In this document: positions 26,050-36,492 of the stretch, one piece after another
How positions within the stretch are numbered: position 1 is the first letter of the stretch
Layout of the letters: each line of letters opens with the position of its first letter
NCBI GenBank assembly: GCA_902612805.1
Contig: CACMEY010000006.1
Location: 36,036-100,035 of the forward strand
Direction: 5' to 3'
From: an uncultured Alphaproteobacteria bacterium
Lineage (GTDB): Bacteria > Pseudomonadota > Alphaproteobacteria > HIMB59 > GCA-002718135
DNA length: 64,000 nucleotides
Notes under the pieces: model-generated
Database searches by the model: none
What the model was told of the DNA's origin: nothing
Seen by the model: the letters and a program-made list of their open reading frames with translations, nothing else
Position numbers and translations under genes: made by a program

Positions 26050-27852
26050 TTATCCATCTTTCATTTTTAGAGCATTAAGAAAAGTATTCTGGGGTATATC
26101 TACTTTACCAAACTGTCTCATTCTTTTTTTGCCCTTTTTTTGCTTATCTAAAAGTTTATTTTTCCTTGTTACATCTCCACCGTAAAGCTTTTGAGTTACA
26201 TCTTTTCTAAATGAAGCGACAGTTTCTCGAGCAATCACTTTACCACCAATTGCTGCTTGAATTGCAACTTTGAATTGTTGTCTTGGTATTAAATCTTTCA
26301 ATCTTTCACACAGCGCTCTACCTCTTTGTTCAGATCTATCTTTATGAACAATTAGAGACAGGGCATCAACTGGATCACCATTGATAAGTATACCTACTTT
26401 TACTAAATTATTAACTTCGTAACCAGTAATTTCATAATCAAAACTTGCGTAACCTTTAGTTATTGATTTTAATCGATCATAAAAATCAAATACGACTTCA
26501 TTCAGTGGAAGTTTGTACTCTACTAAAGGTCTATTACCAGCGTAACTCATATTTAGTTGAATACCTCTTTTAGAAGTGCATAATTCTAGTACTGATCCTA
26601 AAAATTCTTCAGGTACAATGATTGTAGCCTTTATCCAAGGTTCTGAAATATTTTCTACCTTCACTGGATCTGGCATATCTGTAGGATTGTGTAGATTTAC
26701 AGTTGATCCATCTTTCATTAAAATTTTATAAACGACTGATGGTGCAGTAGTTACAAGTTCTAAATTAAATTCCCTTTCAAACCGATCTCTAATGATTTCT
26801 AAATGCAATAAACCTAAAAATCCACAGCGAAAACCATAACCTAAGGCAGGACTTACTTCAGGTTCGTAAGAAAAACTTGAGTCATTCAAAGCAAGTTTAG
26901 ACATACTATCACGCATATGTTCATAGTCGTCTGAGTCAACTGGAAACATTCCACAAAAAACTACCGGTTGGGATGGTTTGAAACCTGGGAGAACTTCTTC
27001 AGTTGGAAGTTTATCATCTGTTATTGTGTCACCAACTTTACAATCAGAAACACTTTTAATTCCAGAATTTAGGAAGCCAATTTCTCCAGGTCCAAGTGTA
27101 TCAACTTCAGTTACCTTAGGGGAAAATATACCTACTCTATCAATTGTATAAGTGGCACCTGTTGCCATAAATCTTATTTTCTGACCTTTTTTTAGTTCTC
27201 CATTTATAACTCTTACAAGTACCACGACACCAAGATAACTGTCATACCAGCTATCAACTAACATGCATTTCAGTTCTTTGTTTTTTTCACCTGATGGAGA
27301 TGGAAGAAGAGTTATTATTTTATTTAATAAATCTTCTATACCGGCTCCTGTCTTTGCTGAAACAAGAGAAGCGTTGTCAGTTTCAATACCTAGCACATCT
27401 TCAATTTGTGATTTTATTTTATCTGGCTCAGAAGAAGAAAGATCAATTTTATTTAAAACAGGTAAAATTTCATGATCATTATTAATAGCCTGATACGCAT
27501 TGGCTAAGGTTTGAGCCTCAACACCCTGCGTAGAATCTACTATCAGTAAAGATCCCTCACATGCTGCTAAAGATCTTGATACCTCATATGAGAAATCAAC
27601 ATGTCCTGGGGTATCCATAATATTAAGTATGTATGTCTTACCATCATTTGATTTGTAAGAAAGTCTAACTGTTTGAGCTTTTATTGTAATACCTCTTTCT
27701 CTTTCTAATTCCATTGAATCTAGAACCTGCTCTTTCATCTCCCTATCAGTTAAACCACCACAAAACTGTATTAGTCTATCAGCTAACGTTGATTTTCCAT
27801 GATCTATGTGAGCCACAATTGAGAAGTTACGAATAGAACTAAGTTCTGCCAT
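26050..27852 (-). CDS. lepA: Elongation factor 4 (back-translocating GTPase)
   Basis: The protein has 600 residues, the normal LepA length. The GTPase motifs are [17 protein letters not shown] and NKID, and the LepA-specific C-terminal domain includes [19 protein letters not shown]4 acts on the ribosome in translation stress and initiation-linked assembly. It overlaps pheT by one base on the minus strand and extends the infC-rpmI-rplT-pheST operon. Confidence 0.97.
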   Translation of the reverse strand: MAELSSIRNFSIVAHIDHGKSTLADRLIQFCGGLTDREMKEQVLDSMELERERGITIKAQTVRLSYKSNDGKTYILNIMDTPGHVDFSYEVSRSLAACEGSLLIVDSTQGVEAQTLANAYQAINNDHEILPVLNKIDLSSSEPDKIKSQIEDVLGIETDNASLVSAKTGAGIEDLLNKIITLLPSPSGEKNKELKCMLVDSWYDSYLGVVVLVRVINGELKKGQKIRFMATGATYTIDRVGIFSPKVTEVDTLGPGEIGFLNSGIKSVSDCKVGDTITDDKLPTEEVLPGFKPSQPVVFCGMFPVDSDDYEHMRDSMSKLALNDSSFSYEPEVSPALGYGFRCGFLGLLHLEIIRDRFEREFNLELVTTAPSVVYKILMKDGSTVNLHNPTDMPDPVKVENISEPWIKATIIVPEEFLGSVLELCTSKRGIQLNMSYAGNRPLVEYKLPLNEVVFDFYDRLKSITKGYASFDYEITGYEVNNLVKVGILINGDPVDALSLIVHKDRSEQRGRALCERLKDLIPRQQFKVAIQAAIGGKVIARETVASFRKDVTQKLYGGDVTRKNKLLDKQKKGKKRMRQFGKVDIPQNTFLNALKMKDG

Positions 27853-30242
27853 TAGTTTCTTATAGATGCATCAAGCGATTTAGATATTTCGTCTATTATT
27901 TTATTTGATAATTCCTCAATTTCTTGATCATTGAATGTTTTATCTTGAGGTTGAAGTAAAACCCTAAAAGCAATACTTTTTTTATTTTCTGGAAGTTTAT
28001 CTCCATCATAAACATCAAATATCATTACGTTTTGAATTATATTTTTATCTATTTTTTTTACTTTTTTAATTATGTCACCAGCCTTTACTTCTTTTGGGAA
28101 AAGAAAGGCAAAGTCTCTTTCAACCATTTGATAGGGATTATTAGTAAAACCTCCTTTTGAAGCAGAATTATTCTCTTGAAATTGTGAAATATTCTCCAAA
28201 TATATTTCAAAACCATATACCTTGAAATTAACATCCATTGTTTTTAATAGAACTGGATGTAATTCTCCAAAATTGGCTATTTTGTTTTTACCAAGCCTCA
28301 AAGAAGATGATTTTCCAGGATGATAAATTTTACCTTCTAATTTTTCATATAGCAAATTATTTATAGGTACATTTAAATCAGCTAAAATAGAAAATAAATC
28401 AGCTTTTATACTAAAGACATCAATATTTTTTTTATTTGATAACCAATTTTGTTCATCAGATGAGCCATAAGCTATAGCAGTGGCAACATTTTCTTGTTGG
28501 TCAGGTAGTGATTTAGAAAAATTTGGACCTACTTCAAATATTTTTGCTCTTAGATACATTCTAGATTTATTTTGATTGATTGCTTCTAATAAATTTGGAA
28601 GCGTAGATGGTCTCATCGTATTTAAATCGGAACTTATAGGATTTTTTAAACTAATTATTTCATCTGATATAATTTTTGCATTATTTTCATCCATAAACGA
28701 CCAAGTTACAACTTCAGAATATCCATTAAGAGCCATAGTTTTTTTACTTTTATAAAAAGTTTTTGTTTTGGTATTTAAAATCTGCTTTTTTTCTTCTTGA
28801 TTAGTTACTTTTTTAAGAGAAATTTTATTATAACCATAAATTCTAATTATTTCCTCTACTATATCTGCCTCACCAACAATATCTGGTCTAAAAGTAGGGC
28901 TTTGAATTTCAAATTTTGATTCTTTTTTATTAATAGAAAAACCAAGTGAAACTAAAATTTTTTCTTGTTCCTCATTATTGATCTCTATTCCACCAAATGT
29001 CTTCACTTTATTTGTATCAAACATAAATGGTTTATTTTTTTCTATATTAATTTCTGAAGAAACGAACTCACTTACTTCACCTCCACATAATTCTAAAATT
29101 AATTGAGTTGCGGCATCTACACCCCAATAGATGGATTCAGTATCTATCCCTCTTTCAAAACGATAACGTGCATCACTTTGAAGATTTAGTTTTCTTCCAG
29201 TTTTAGTAACAGAAACCGGATCAAATAATGCAACTTCTAGAAAAACATTTTTGGTCTCCATACTACAACCACTATCAAGGCCGCCCATGACCCCGCCAAT
29301 TCCATGAAGTTTATTTTCATCATCAGAAATTACAATCATATCACTGTCACATTGATAATTAACTTCATTTAATGCTAAACATTTCTCATTTTTGTTGGAT
29401 AATCGCATTGTTAAATTGCCTGACACTTTATCAGCGTCGTAAACATGAAGTGGCCTTCCTAAGTCAAAGGTAATATAATTTGTAATGTCAACAAGAGCTG
29501 AAATAGGTCTTAATCCGATTGCAATTAATCTATCTTGAAGCCATTTAGGGCTTTCAACATTTTTGACATTTTTGAAATATCGACCTGCTACTCCAGGACA
29601 TAAATTATTATTTTGAAATTCTTTTTTCCAGGTAATTGGGCTTTTAAATGATTCTTTAACTTTTTTATAATTTATGTCTTTTAATTTACCAATTCCTGCT
29701 GCTGCTAAATCTCTCGCGATACCTCTGACTGATAAACAGTCAGATCTATTTGGTGTTAAATTAATTTCAATAACAGGTTCTTCTATTGTAAAGATTTTAC
29801 TAAACAAATCACCAATTTTATAATTATCTTTTATTTCAATAATTCCATCGTGTTCGTCAGAAATACCCATCTCTCTTTCTGATACAAGCATTCCACAAGA
29901 CTCAACTCCTCTTATTTTTGTTTTTTTTAAATGTAAGTCTGTACCAGGAATATAACTATTTTCTGGTGCAAAAATCCCTAGCATCCCCTGTCTTGCATTT
30001 GGAGCGCCACACACAACTTGAAAATTTCCATTTATTGTTTCAACCTGACATACTTTAAGTTTATCTGCATCAGGATGTTTTTCTGCTTTTAAAACTTTAG
30101 CTACAGTAAAATTCTTAAATATTTCTGATTTATCTTCTACACTTTCAATCTCTAAACCAATATTGGTTAAAGTATCTGTTATAGTATTTAAATTTTCAAA
30201 AGTATCTAAATGATCTTTTAGCCAGTCTAATGTAAATTTCAT
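27852..30242 (-). CDS. pheT: Phenylalanyl-tRNA synthetase beta subunit
   Basis: The protein has 796 residues, a usual size. It has the N-terminal tRNA-binding OB fold (about residues 40-150), the B3/B4 editing domain, the B5 domain, the catalytic-like core with [12 protein letters not shown], and the C-terminal anticodon-binding ferredoxin-like domain ([14 protein letters not shown]). It forms the alpha2beta2 enzyme with pheS, which ends one base before pheT starts. Confidence 0.97.
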   Translation of the reverse strand: MKFTLDWLKDHLDTFENLNTITDTLTNIGLEIESVEDKSEIFKNFTVAKVLKAEKHPDADKLKVCQVETINGNFQVVCGAPNARQGMLGIFAPENSYIPGTDLHLKKTKIRGVESCGMLVSEREMGISDEHDGIIEIKDNYKIGDLFSKIFTIEEPVIEINLTPNRSDCLSVRGIARDLAAAGIGKLKDINYKKVKESFKSPITWKKEFQNNNLCPGVAGRYFKNVKNVESPKWLQDRLIAIGLRPISALVDITNYITFDLGRPLHVYDADKVSGNLTMRLSNKNEKCLALNEVNYQCDSDMIVISDDENKLHGIGGVMGGLDSGCSMETKNVFLEVALFDPVSVTKTGRKLNLQSDARYRFERGIDTESIYWGVDAATQLILELCGGEVSEFVSSEINIEKNKPFMFDTNKVKTFGGIEINNEEQEKILVSLGFSINKKESKFEIQSPTFRPDIVGEADIVEEIIRIYGYNKISLKKVTNQEEKKQILNTKTKTFYKSKKTMALNGYSEVVTWSFMDENNAKIISDEIISLKNPISSDLNTMRPSTLPNLLEAINQNKSRMYLRAKIFEVGPNFSKSLPDQQENVATAIAYGSSDEQNWLSNKKNIDVFSIKADLFSILADLNVPINNLLYEKLEGKIYHPGKSSSLRLGKNKIANFGELHPVLLKTMDVNFKVYGFEIYLENISQFQENNSASKGGFTNNPYQMVERDFAFLFPKEVKAGDIIKKVKKIDKNIIQNVMIFDVYDGDKLPENKKSIAFRVLLQPQDKTFNDQEIEELSNKIIDEISKSLDASIRN

Positions 30243-31301
30243 TTATAGCCCTGAACGTGTTTGATTATCTAAAATACTAAAACCATAATGGTCCAACCAT
30301 CTATAATTTGGATCAAAAAAACTTCTTAAATCTGAAATACCATATTTAAGCATCGACAAACGCTCAATTCCCATACCAAAAGCAAAACCCTGATAATGTT
30401 TTGAATCAATATTACAATTATCTAAAACTACAGGATTGACCATTCCACAACCCAATATTTCTAACCATTTTTCTCCTTCGCCAATTTTTATTTTATTATT
30501 TACTTTGGTATAAGCGACATCCATTTCTGCACTAGGCTCGGTAAAAGGAAAATAACTAGGGCGAAAACGGTATTGTAAGTTTTTTACTTCAAAAAATTCT
30601 TCTAAGAAGGAAACGAGTGTTGATTTTAGATCAACCATAGTAGAACTTGTATCAACTACTAAACCTTCTACCTGATGAAACATAGGAGCATGTGTAGCAT
30701 CCGAGTCACTTCTATAAGTTCTGCCAGGCACAATAATTTTAATAGGTGGTTTTGTGTTGAGCATTGTTCTCACTTGAACAGGGCTAGTATGGGTTCGAAG
30801 AACATTTTTGTCTCCGTTATCCTGAATATAAAAAGTATCCTGCATTTCTCTTGCGGGGTGATGTTCTGGTATATTTAAAGCTGTAAAATTATTAAAATCT
30901 GTTTCTATATCTGGACCTGTTTCCACCGCATAATTTAAATTTCCAAAAATTTCTATAATATTAAATATTGTTTGACTAATTGGGTGTATTTTTCCTTTTG
31001 CAGAAATATTAGGTGGTAGAGTAACATCAATTGATTCTAAATTGATCCTGTTTGAAATTTCAAAATTTTCAATTTCTGTTCTTTGATTTTTAATACTTTC
31101 TTCAATTTCTTTTTTAATAATATTTAATTCCTGTCCTTTCGATTTTTTTTCTTCAATTGGCAAAGAACCTAATCCTTTTAAAGCTTCAGGTATTAATCCT
31201 TTTTTACCTAAATAATATAATCGAAGTTTTTCTAAATCTTCAAAGGATTTTGAAGCTTTAATTTTTTTTAGAACATCAATTTTATTTTCAGCAAATGCCA
31301 T
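30243..31301 (-). CDS. pheS: Phenylalanyl-tRNA synthetase alpha subunit
   Basis: The protein has 352 residues from ATG 31299-31301; a TTG just upstream is less likely. An N-terminal coiled coil precedes the class II catalytic core with HPISQT, LRTHTSPVQVR (motif 2 region), MFHQVEGLVV, and motif 3 GFAFGMGIERLSML. It works with pheT. The upstream genes are rplT, rpmI and infC, the widely conserved translation operon. Confidence 0.97.
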   Translation of the reverse strand: MAFAENKIDVLKKIKASKSFEDLEKLRLYYLGKKGLIPEALKGLGSLPIEEKKSKGQELNIIKKEIEESIKNQRTEIENFEISNRINLESIDVTLPPNISAKGKIHPISQTIFNIIEIFGNLNYAVETGPDIETDFNNFTALNIPEHHPAREMQDTFYIQDNGDKNVLRTHTSPVQVRTMLNTKPPIKIIVPGRTYRSDSDATHAPMFHQVEGLVVDTSSTMVDLKSTLVSFLEEFFEVKNLQYRFRPSYFPFTEPSAEMDVAYTKVNNKIKIGEGEKWLEILGCGMVNPVVLDNCNIDSKHYQGFAFGMGIERLSMLKYGISDLRSFFDPNYRWLDHYGFSILDNQTRSGL

Positions 31302-31330
31302 CAATATCTATTATATTTTATTAATTTAAA

Positions 31331-31684
31331 TTATCTAGCAGATTGAGCTTTATCAACTAAAGCTTTAAAAGCCTGTGGTTGGTTAACTGCAAGATCCGCT
31401 AAAATCTTTCTATCTATTTCAATAGATGATTTTTTAAGACCAGATATAAATTGTGAATATGTTAAACCATGAATTCGAACACCAGCATTGATTCTTTGAA
31501 TCCATAAACCCCTAAAATCACTTTTTCTTTTTTTACGATCTCTATAGGCATATTGCATGCCTCTTTCAACAGCCTGTACAGCAACTCGAAAAACATTTTT
31601 TCTTCTACCGTAATAACCTTTTGCTCTTTTAATTACTTTTTTATGTCTAGCTCTTGCTGTAACACCTCGTGATACTCTTGCCAT
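31331..31684 (-). CDS. rplT: Ribosomal protein L20
   Basis: The protein has 117 residues from the ATG at 31682-31684 ([16 protein letters not shown]), preceded by AAGGGGAA as ribosome binding site. The frame is open further upstream to 31723, but that part overlaps rpmI and is not L20. L20 binds 23S rRNA early in 50S assembly and in other bacteria represses its own operon. Confidence 0.98.
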   Translation of the reverse strand: MARVSRGVTARARHKKVIKRAKGYYGRRKNVFRVAVQAVERGMQYAYRDRKKRKSDFRGLWIQRINAGVRIHGLTYSQFISGLKKSSIEIDRKILADLAVNQPQAFKALVDKAQSAR

Positions 31685-31694
31685 TGATTTCCCC

Positions 31695-31895
31695 TTACTT
31701 GTTGTATGGTAACATATGATCAATCAAAGCAGAGTCACCTGGTGACATAATTGCAGATCTTTTAGTGTTACGAATAAATTTATTGGAACGTTTACTCATT
31801 CCATGTCTCTTACCAGCAGGTTTAAATTTAATTTTACCAGTGCCTGTTCTAGAAAATCTTTTTTTTAAACTACTCTTAGTTTTAAGCTTGGGCAT
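31695..31895 (-). CDS. rpmI: Ribosomal protein L35
   Basis: This basic protein of 66 residues begins [23 protein letters not shown], the standard L35 sequence start, and has the KRHGMSKRS segment. A strong AGGAG ribosome binding site precedes the ATG. It stands between infC and rplT. Confidence 0.98.
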   Translation of the reverse strand: MPKLKTKSSLKKRFSRTGTGKIKFKPAGKRHGMSKRSNKFIRNTKRSAIMSPGDSALIDHMLPYNK

Positions 31896-31927
31896 TACTA
31901 TCTCCTATATTATAAGTTTACCCGTTA

Positions 31928-31943
31928 GGCTGCCCCGCAGGCC
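31928..31943 (-). promoter_or_regulatory. Possible G+C-rich hairpin in the infC-rpmI spacer
   Basis: In the 102-base spacer between infC and rpmI the minus strand reads GGCCTGC, GGG, GCAGCC, which can fold as a short G+C-rich hairpin with one bulged base. It has no T-tract, so it is not an ordinary terminator. In other bacteria this leader carries L20-dependent translational control; a role here is inference from position. Confidence 0.3.
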
Positions 31944-31997
31944 ATAACAAGTTTTGAAGGCTTATACTGATAATTGAGTATTTTGCAATATGTAGAA

Positions 31998-32537
31998 TTA
32001 TTTCGCAACTTGAGGTACAAGTATCATCATTATTTGCCTTCCCTCAAACTTAGGAGCCACTTCAACTTTTGCATATTCTTCAACTTCTGAAGTTAGTTTT
32101 TTTAGAAGATCAAAACCTAAATTCTGATGCTCCATTTCACGCCCTCTGAAACGCATAGAGACTTTAACTTTATTACCACCGCCTATAAACTTTGAGAGTG
32201 CTTTAATTTTAACATTATAATCGTGTGTATCAATTCCAGGTCTCATTTTAATTTCTTTAATTTCAATTGTTTTTTGTTTCTTTTTTGCTTCTTTCTTACT
32301 TTTTTGCTCTCTGTATTTTAATTTACCATAATCTATGATTTTACATACTGGTGGATTTGCTTCAGGTGAGACTTCAACTAAATCAAATCCTTCATCTTCT
32401 GCTTGAATTAAAGCTTCACGAATACTTAAAATACCCATTTGCTCACCGCTACTTGATATTAGCCTGACTTCGCTTGCAGTAATCTGCTCATTAATTCTTG
32501 GACCAGTATCTTTCTTTGTTTTGAAATTTACAGCCAA
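31998..32537 (-). CDS. infC: Translation initiation factor IF-3
   Basis: The protein has 179 residues with the standard GPRINEQI start region, the linker rich in Lys (KYREQKSKKEAKKKQKTIEIKE) and the C-terminal domain with VKVSMRFRGREMEHQNLG. No ATG is available at the N-terminus: the coding strand reads ATT TTG GCT GTA, so initiation is at TTG (32535-32537) or at the preceding in-frame ATT. A rare start codon on infC is known in enterobacteria, where IF-3 limits its own synthesis. Confidence 0.95.
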   Translation of the reverse strand: MAVNFKTKKDTGPRINEQITASEVRLISSSGEQMGILSIREALIQAEDEGFDLVEVSPEANPPVCKIIDYGKLKYREQKSKKEAKKKQKTIEIKEIKMRPGIDTHDYNVKIKALSKFIGGGNKVKVSMRFRGREMEHQNLGFDLLKKLTSEVEEYAKVEVAPKFEGRQIMMILVPQVAK

Positions 32538-32615
32538 AATTATATAGAGATTGAGTTAAAGCTATTATTTAATAGCATATTAGGAAATTAGGTCTTTTGT
32601 CATATTTTGTTAGGA

Positions 32616-32621
32616 TATAAT
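32616..32621 (+). promoter_or_regulatory. Candidate -10 box for the GT9 gene
   Basis: A perfect TATAAT lies 72 bases upstream of the GT9 start on the plus strand, in the divergent spacer between infC and that gene. No good -35 hexamer is seen at 17 bases. Perfect TATAAT sites arise easily in A+T-rich DNA. Confidence 0.3.
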
Positions 32622-32693
32622 CTCAAATGAATTTAAATTCAAGGGCTGATTTTAAAAAATATAAACTGTTTTTTAAGTTATTAAATACACTTT

Positions 32694-33701
32694 ATGAAAA
32701 TTTGTTTAGTTAGAAGTGATAAAATGGGAGATATGATCCTTACTCTTCCAGTTGTTGAAGGACTAAAACAAACTAATCAGGATTGTAAAATTGATATTGT
32801 ATGTTCTAAAAAAAATCAAAAGATATGTAAAAAGTATAAATCTATTAACAAAATTTTTTTACTTCAAAATAAATTTTATCAAGTCTTAAAAATAATTTCA
32901 AAATTAAGAAATGAAGATTATGATTATATTTTCACATTTAGTCCTGGTATATTCAGTATATTAATATCAATTTTTTCTAAAAGCAAAATAAAGTCATTAT
33001 TAATTTTTAAATCTCGATACAAAAATAATTATATGAGTAAATTTTTTGATAGAATTTTGGGTAAAATCTTTTTTACTCACTGCTTAATAATCGATCGCCA
33101 ATTAAGATATTCCAAAAAAATCCCAATTCATCAAACAGAGATTATGATGGAGTTAGTTACTAAAAGTGGATTACATTATAATAATACTGCAGAGATTAAA
33201 AATGAATTAGGATTTAATAAAATAGAAATAAGTTCTAAAAAATTATGCTTAATTCATTTATCATCAAAATGGATAAATAAATATTTTTCAGAAGAAAACT
33301 TTATTAATCTATTAGAGAATCTTAAAAATTTGAAAATCAATATTGTAATGACAACTGATGGAACATCAAAAAATGTATTTTATAAAATATTTAAAAAATA
33401 TGAAATTATTACTAATGAAGAGTTTGAAAATCTTAAAAGTATAAATAATGTTTTAATTCTAAATCAATTAAATTTTGATAATTGGACATCATTAATAAAC
33501 TCTTCAACATATGTAATTACACCTGAATGTGGATGCACACATATTGCATCACTTTCTGAAACGAAACTTTGTGTTATTTATGATTCAGATAATCTTCCAA
33601 GTATGATTGCAGAAGAATATGCGCCCTGGAAGAAAAAATATACTAAACTATTCTCTAGCAACCAAAATTTAGAAAAAGAATTAATTTCATTTATTGATTA
33701 A
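32694..33701 (+). CDS. GT9 family glycosyltransferase (heptosyltransferase-like)
   Basis: The protein has 335 residues. The N-terminal VRSDKMGDMILTLPVVEGLK is the GT9 nucleotide-sugar GT-B start, and the C-terminal TPECGCTHIASL replaces the usual donor-binding TGDSGPMHLA pattern (Cys in place of Ser/Pro). It probably adds heptose or a similar sugar to the LPS core. It is convergent with a second GT9 gene and overlaps it by 15 bases. Confidence 0.85.
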   Translation: MKICLVRSDKMGDMILTLPVVEGLKQTNQDCKIDIVCSKKNQKICKKYKSINKIFLLQNKFYQVLKIISKLRNEDYDYIFTFSPGIFSILISIFSKSKIKSLLIFKSRYKNNYMSKFFDRILGKIFFTHCLIIDRQLRYSKKIPIHQTEIMMELVTKSGLHYNNTAEIKNELGFNKIEISSKKLCLIHLSSKWINKYFSEENFINLLENLKNLKINIVMTTDGTSKNVFYKIFKKYEIITNEEFENLKSINNVLILNQLNFDNWTSLINSSTYVITPECGCTHIASLSETKLCVIYDSDNLPSMIAEEYAPWKKKYTKLFSSNQNLEKELISFID

Positions 33702-34622
33702 TTTACTATCTTGTAAAAAATCTAAAACTTTATTTACTGAAATTGAGTCCATTGTATCGGTCAGAATTGTATGAGCATTTTTATATTCAGATAAGTTTGA
33801 TTTTGAGATAACATTATCTTTAGCTAAAAAAAGAATAGGTGAATTACTTAGAGCTGCTATATGACCTGGGCCAGTATCATTACTAATTATAAAATCACTT
33901 TTTTTAGCGATGGAATAGATGATTTCAGGAGGTGATTTATCACTTAAATCAATAACTTTCTGACATGCATTATTGATCTTTTCTACTGTTTTTTTATCTG
34001 ATTTTTGCCCAATAACACAAATATTATATCCTTTTTTTTCTAGAGTACTTGCAAGTGTTGCAAATTTATCTGGTGACCATTGCTTTTCCTTACCTGATTT
34101 AGAAACACCAGGTATCATTAAGATTATTTTATCTTCATTAATTGCCGTAATATCTCTGGAAAGCCAATCTACATTTTGATTAATTTCATTTACTCCAAGT
34201 AACTTTAGTTGATTATATAAACCTTGTTGTGGAGATTCAGTTCCTTGTGGAGGAATTACATATTGAATATCACAATTAGAACGAGATCCGTTAACTTTTA
34301 CTTCTGAAATAAATTTTAAGAATGACCAATAATTATTTGTTCTTTTAGAATTCTGTAAATCTATGATTAGATCATATTTATTTTGATTAATTTTTAATAT
34401 AACCTTAAGTGAATCAATTATTCCTTTTCTATTATCTTTAAAAATCGAATTAAAATAATTTGAATTGCTTAAAAAATTTACGTATTTTTCTTCAGTGAGC
34501 AAGTCAATGGTGGCATTATTAAAAAATTGCTTAATTGATGCCATAGCAAGTATAGAAAATGCAATATCACCAAGCGATCCATGCTTTACAACTAGTATTT
34601 TGTTAAATTGACTGCTGTTCAT
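33687..34622 (-). CDS. GT9 family glycosyltransferase (heptosyltransferase-like)
   Basis: The protein has 311 residues. It starts ILVVKHGSLGDIAFSILAMASIK and carries the canonical donor motif SNDTGPGHIAAL, so it is a better match to LPS heptosyltransferases than its convergent neighbour. PGVSKSGKEKQWSPDKFA is the typical mid-protein segment. It overlaps the upstream GT4 gene by 20 bases, suggesting coupled expression for LPS core assembly. Confidence 0.88.
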   Translation of the reverse strand: MNSSQFNKILVVKHGSLGDIAFSILAMASIKQFFNNATIDLLTEEKYVNFLSNSNYFNSIFKDNRKGIIDSLKVILKINQNKYDLIIDLQNSKRTNNYWSFLKFISEVKVNGSRSNCDIQYVIPPQGTESPQQGLYNQLKLLGVNEINQNVDWLSRDITAINEDKIILMIPGVSKSGKEKQWSPDKFATLASTLEKKGYNICVIGQKSDKKTVEKINNACQKVIDLSDKSPPEIIYSIAKKSDFIISNDTGPGHIAALSNSPILFLAKDNVISKSNLSEYKNAHTILTDTMDSISVNKVLDFLQDSKLINK

Positions 34623-35730
34623 ATAAATCTACGTAACTTTGTACCATTTGGTTTTTTGAAAATGTTTTTGATATGTAGTCTTTACTATTTAAAGAAATAT
34701 TAGAAAATTTTTCTTTATCTATTTTTATAATATTTTGAAGTTTTATATCTATTTCATTATATTTATGAGGATCTACTTTATAAATATCATCTAATTTATC
34801 AAGCTGATCTTTGACACCACCATAGTTAAAGGCGAGTATCTTTTTTTTCATTATTAACGCTTCGCTTATAGTTCTTCCAAACCCTTCAGCTTGTAAAGGA
34901 AAAGAGGCAATAATTGATGATAGGTAATATAAAGTTTTCAAATCATCTCTTATTAGATTGCCTATAATCTTACATTTATGATTAAGGTTAAAACTTTGAA
35001 TTTTATTTTGTAGTTTCTCTGTATAAGATTGATTTTTTGTATCACCTGTAAAATAAAGCATAAAATCATCATTTTGCATCTTATTAAATATATCTAAAAA
35101 CTCAATTTGACCTTTCCAGTTTGTTAGCCTTGCAGGATATAGAATAATATTTTTTGAGGTATCAATTTGATATTTATTTATTATATTTTCTATTTGAGAA
35201 TCTAAAATTGATTTTTCAAAATATTTAACATCAACTCCTCTATTAATCACTTTAATTTTATTTGAATCCAAATTGTATTTTTTACTAATTTCATTTTTTA
35301 CATAATTTGAAATAGCAACAATCTGATCAACTTTGGATAATTGCTTATTATAGATTTTTTTAAAATAAGAATTACCACTATACACATTATGAAATGTAGA
35401 TATTGTTTTGAAGTTTCTATTTTTTATAAAACTTAAAATCCATGCTGGTGCTCTTGATCGTACATGAACAACATTAATATTTTGATTAAAAATTAATTTT
35501 TTTAATTGATTAGCAATTAATGGATAAATAAAAAAATTTTTTGAGTTAACTGGTAATTGAAAATGATCAGTATAATTTTTATCAATTTCCTTAATTAAAC
35601 GCCCTCCATTTGAAATAATATTATTTTTTAAATTTAATTCAGATAAATAATTTGCAACTTCAATAGTGCCTCTTTCGACACCACCAGAATCTAAAGAGGG
35701 AAGAATTTGAGCGACATTAAATGATGACAT
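34603..35730 (-). CDS. GT4 family glycosyltransferase
   Basis: The protein has 375 residues with a GT-B fold. The acceptor half begins ILPSLDSGGVERGTIEVANYL, and the donor half shows LYPARLTNWKGQIEFLDIF and the EX7E-type motif in AEGFGRTISEALIMKK. It likely adds a hexose to LPS or another lipid-linked glycan. It is cotranscribed with the downstream GT9 gene. Confidence 0.9.
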   Translation of the reverse strand: MSSFNVAQILPSLDSGGVERGTIEVANYLSELNLKNNIISNGGRLIKEIDKNYTDHFQLPVNSKNFFIYPLIANQLKKLIFNQNINVVHVRSRAPAWILSFIKNRNFKTISTFHNVYSGNSYFKKIYNKQLSKVDQIVAISNYVKNEISKKYNLDSNKIKVINRGVDVKYFEKSILDSQIENIINKYQIDTSKNIILYPARLTNWKGQIEFLDIFNKMQNDDFMLYFTGDTKNQSYTEKLQNKIQSFNLNHKCKIIGNLIRDDLKTLYYLSSIIASFPLQAEGFGRTISEALIMKKKILAFNYGGVKDQLDKLDDIYKVDPHKYNEIDIKLQNIIKIDKEKFSNISLNSKDYISKTFSKNQMVQSYVDLYEQQSI

Positions 35731-35760
35731 TTTATTAAAATATAAGTATTTGTATCAAAG

Positions 35761-36492
35761 ATGCCTTACTTTATTAATAAGAAAAAAGAAAGAATTCGCT
35801 ATAAATCTATAAAGGGTAAAGGGCCTGGTATCATCTTTATCCATGGCCTTAACTCAGATATGTATGGTCAAAAAGCTTTGTCTTTAGAAAGATTTGCGCG
35901 AAAAAATAAATTGCGGTTTATTCGTTTTGAATGCCGTGGTCATGGTAAATCTGACGGAAAATTTGAAGATTTTACAATTTCAGATTGGAAGAAAGACTTA
36001 ATTGATATCATTGATAATATTGCCAAAGGACAGCAAATTCTGGTTGGTAGCAGTATGGGTGGATGGTTAATGTTTTTAGCTGCTAAAGCAAGACCAAAAA
36101 GAATTGCTGGATTAATTGGCCTAGCGGCAGCACCTGATTATATCGATGGGTTCTATAAAAAACTTCCTTTAAAGAAAAAACAAGAAATGAATAAAAAAGG
36201 AATTATTAAGTATGCCTCCTACGGGTTTAGTTATCTTATAAAAAAGAAATACATTGTTGACGGTAGAAAAAATAAAATTTTAAATAAAGAATTCAAATGG
36301 AATAAGCCCTTAATTTTAATACAAGGACTAAAAGATAATGTTGTGACTCCAGATGTTCCAGAAAAAATAGTAAAAAAAATTAAAGGTAATCAAATCCAAA
36401 TAAAATTATTAAAAAATAGTGATCATCGATTATCCGATCCATTTGATTTACAAATAATAAATGATTCTATTCAATCAATAATAAAAAGCTAA
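35761..36492 (+). CDS. Alpha/beta hydrolase (ABHD10-like)
   Basis: The protein has 243 residues. The oxyanion-hole HGLNSDMYG, nucleophile GSSMGGW, acid residue in GLKDNVV and catalytic His in SDHRLSD are all present. The overall pattern resembles bacterial relatives of mitochondrial ABHD10, a thioesterase/esterase, but the substrate is not predictable. The 3' end overlaps convergent gltB by four bases. Confidence 0.85.
   Translation: MPYFINKKKERIRYKSIKGKGPGIIFIHGLNSDMYGQKALSLERFARKNKLRFIRFECRGHGKSDGKFEDFTISDWKKDLIDIIDNIAKGQQILVGSSMGGWLMFLAAKARPKRIAGLIGLAAAPDYIDGFYKKLPLKKKQEMNKKGIIKYASYGFSYLIKKKYIVDGRKNKILNKEFKWNKPLILIQGLKDNVVTPDVPEKIVKKIKGNQIQIKLLKNSDHRLSDPFDLQIINDSIQSIIKS

Noticed and set aside
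31685..31723. Upstream extension of rplT
   Set aside because: It overlaps rpmI; the conserved L20 start MARVSRG has its own ribosome binding site.
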